Assembly: GCA_024195265.1 (NCBI GenBank)
Contig: JAJLRJ010000014.1
Span: 14,289,959-14,353,958 of the forward strand
Reading direction: 5' to 3'
Length of the DNA: 64,000 nt
DNA from: Dendrophyllia cribrosa
Lineage: Eukaryota > Cnidaria > Anthozoa > Scleractinia > Dendrophylliidae
The notes below the pieces were generated by a model that worked only from the letters and a program-made list of their open reading frames with translations, did no database searches and was not told the DNA's origin. Within the stretch, counting starts at the first letter, position 1. Each line of letters opens with the position of its first letter. A program made the translations under genes and the position numbers. Of the stretch, positions 62,632-64,000 are shown in pieces.

Positions 62632-63155
62632 AATAGTGCAAATAAAAATGATGACAATTTGTCCGGCTAACTTAGGCGATAATCATTAACAGTTGCCTTA
62701 AAATTACAGCTGAAATTACTGGTCGAGGTCATGTTTATAATATGTGATGGCAAGCTATTCCAATCATTAATTGCTCTGGGCCAAAAACTAAATTTGTATT
62801 CGTCACATGATGTTTGCATTTGAATAAATTTCATTGGGTCAGAATATCTAGTTTTCCTTACAGTTTTATGCCTAGTACATAAGGTGGGACATTTATTTAT
62901 CTCTGCTTGGTCGTGCAGTGTCTTAGACTCTATACCTTAGAGTTTGTCTGGCAACTTTTCTTCTAAGATGTTTAAGTGTTGGCCAATTGAGATGATCCAG
63001 TGCGTGAGTAACGCATCTTTCGATCTGGTCTAGAATATGTTTTAGTTCCGCAAAGCGCGCAGCACGTCGCTGTACATGTTCAACTGCCAAATTTCCTGGT
63101 ACGTCCTATAAGGATCCCATGCGGCACTTCCAAATTCCAGGATTAGTTTTAGGTA

Positions 63156-63653
63156 AGTAGGATCGCAACCGTGGACAGCCGTTTCGTTGTTATTGCAACT
63201 CATAACAACGTTATGAGTTGTTTCGTTGTTCAGTATTGCAACTCATAGCCTGTTCCAGGCGTTCAGATAGTGGGGAAAGCGCAAATAGTTGGGAAGGCGC
63301 GAAGAAAAGCGAGCAAAAAAAAAAATGGGGGGAGTCTCCCCGCATTTTTTTCGCTCGCTTCTCTTCGCGCCTTCCCCAACTATTCGCACTTTCCCCACTA
63401 TCTGAACGCCTGGAACAGGCTATGCAATTCATAACTCTTTGCGATACTATGGGCTCTTTGTTCCTCGGAACACGTGATGTGGCAGCGCGTGATTCGAATG
63501 ACAAGTGAGTACATAGTACGGAACCTGATATCGTGAACGGGTCATTGTGAAATCTATTTGCGCTGGCTTCTTGCTGGCGACATTTAGTTCGCTCCACCGT
63601 GTTGATGAGTTGCAATAACAACGAAACGGCTGTCCACGGTTGCGATCCTACTT
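63156..63653. repeat. MITE with 45-bp TIRs inserted in the reverse transcriptase remnant
   Basis: AGTAGGATCGCAACCGTGG...CGTTGTTATTGCAACTCAT at left is mirrored at 63604-63653. It interrupts the reverse transcriptase reading, showing insertion after the retroelement. It contains the palindromic MITE 63246-63422. Confidence 0.8.
63246..63422. repeat. Palindromic MITE, 'TAGCCTGTTCCAGGCG' family, copy 2
   Basis: A nearly perfect 177-bp palindrome from TAGCCTGTTCCAGGCG to its complement, with centre GGGGGGAGTCTCCCC. Related to 30077-30176, which lacks the central part. Confidence 0.85.
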
Positions 63654-64000
63654 TATCAGTTTCTGTCGTGACAATCTGGTGTCTCGCAAAGTCTTTTTTT
63701 ACGTAGTCAGATCAGCCCTGCAGTTTATTGTATGTTTGTTCATTTTTTGGCTGGTTAGGTCTTCCGCAGATCCTACGTATACCGTTAGCAGCATTATCGT
63801 TTGCGGTCCTTTGCAGATTTCACGTTTAAGGAAATGTATACCTTGTGCTTTAACTCTTTCTGGGCATGAGTGGAGATTTCTTTTGATACAGCCTAAGATC
63901 TTGTTTGCTTTATTCTTCACTTTTAGTATCTGTGTTTTACAGTTAAGTGTTTCCGAGATGGTAATTACCCAGGTAAGGGTGATGGTCAACAGTCTTGAGG

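Larger units (their letters stand above)
62690..63989 (-). pseudogene. Non-LTR retrotransposon reverse transcriptase, C-terminal remnant
   Basis: On the minus strand 63989-63760 reads DLTWVITISETLNC-like and ANKILGCIKRNLHSCPERVK. After the inserted MITE, 63150-62900 reads LILEFGSAAWDPYRT, VQRRAARFAELKH and LNWPTLKHLRRKVARQTL. These are the thumb-region signatures of CR1/L2/Jockey-type reverse transcriptases (LGxIKRNL, EYGSAxWDPY, VQRRAARF). Several stops and frameshifts follow to about 62690. The element continues past the window edge and is dead. Confidence 0.75.

Overview
The window looks like nuclear DNA of a cnidarian, most likely an anthozoan and probably a stony coral. This is inferred from AT-rich intron-dense genes with GT-AG splicing, a very high load of small inverted-repeat elements (MITEs), Penelope and Ty3-type retroelement remnants, and poly-G-flanked dispersed repeats. 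It is not prokaryotic, and no CRISPR array, rRNA or intact tRNA gene was seen.

Layout. (1) 1343-9028 (+): a five-exon gene for a small secreted or lumenal cysteine-rich protein of about 166 aa. (2) 10679-12112 (-): an acylphosphatase gene with a 17-nt microexon; its last exon was not found. (3) 12288-29777 (+): a four-exon F-box/leucine-rich-repeat gene (428 aa) sharing a 175-bp divergent promoter with the acylphosphatase. Its 13-kb second intron is a nest of mobile DNA. (4) 31449-61643 (-): a 28-exon gene encoding a complete WDHD1/AND-1/Ctf4 replication-fork protein (1107 aa), convergent with the F-box gene and preceded by an E2F-like site. (5) 62690-63989 (-): remains of a non-LTR retrotransposon reverse transcriptase, interrupted by nested MITEs.

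The most unusual region is the F-box intron. A decayed Rep-like gene (HUH-type plus SF3 helicase-like parts, minus strand) is split by a 7147-bp insertion at 18334-25480. The insertion has terminal inverted repeats of the form AGGGT(C)GTACAGGGG and an 8-bp target-site duplication (7 of 8 identical). It carries, on the minus strand, a gene strongly resembling the N-terminal zinc-binding and RING region of vertebrate RAG1 without the catalytic core. On the plus strand it carries exon-like pieces, one HIRAN-like. The insertion was itself invaded by a Penelope-like element (GIY-YIG endonuclease, 244-bp inverted arms carrying hammerhead-like motifs, 13-bp target duplication), a poly-G element and a Tigger-like MITE.

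The WDHD1 introns hold a Ty3-type retrotransposon that has lost gag and protease, a 128-base pure G run, a roughly 52-bp minisatellite with alternating units, and many MITEs. All gene models come from reading splice sites and phases by eye. Reading phase is continuous across every WDHD1, F-box and cysteine-rich junction listed. Family names rest on motif recognition without database searches.
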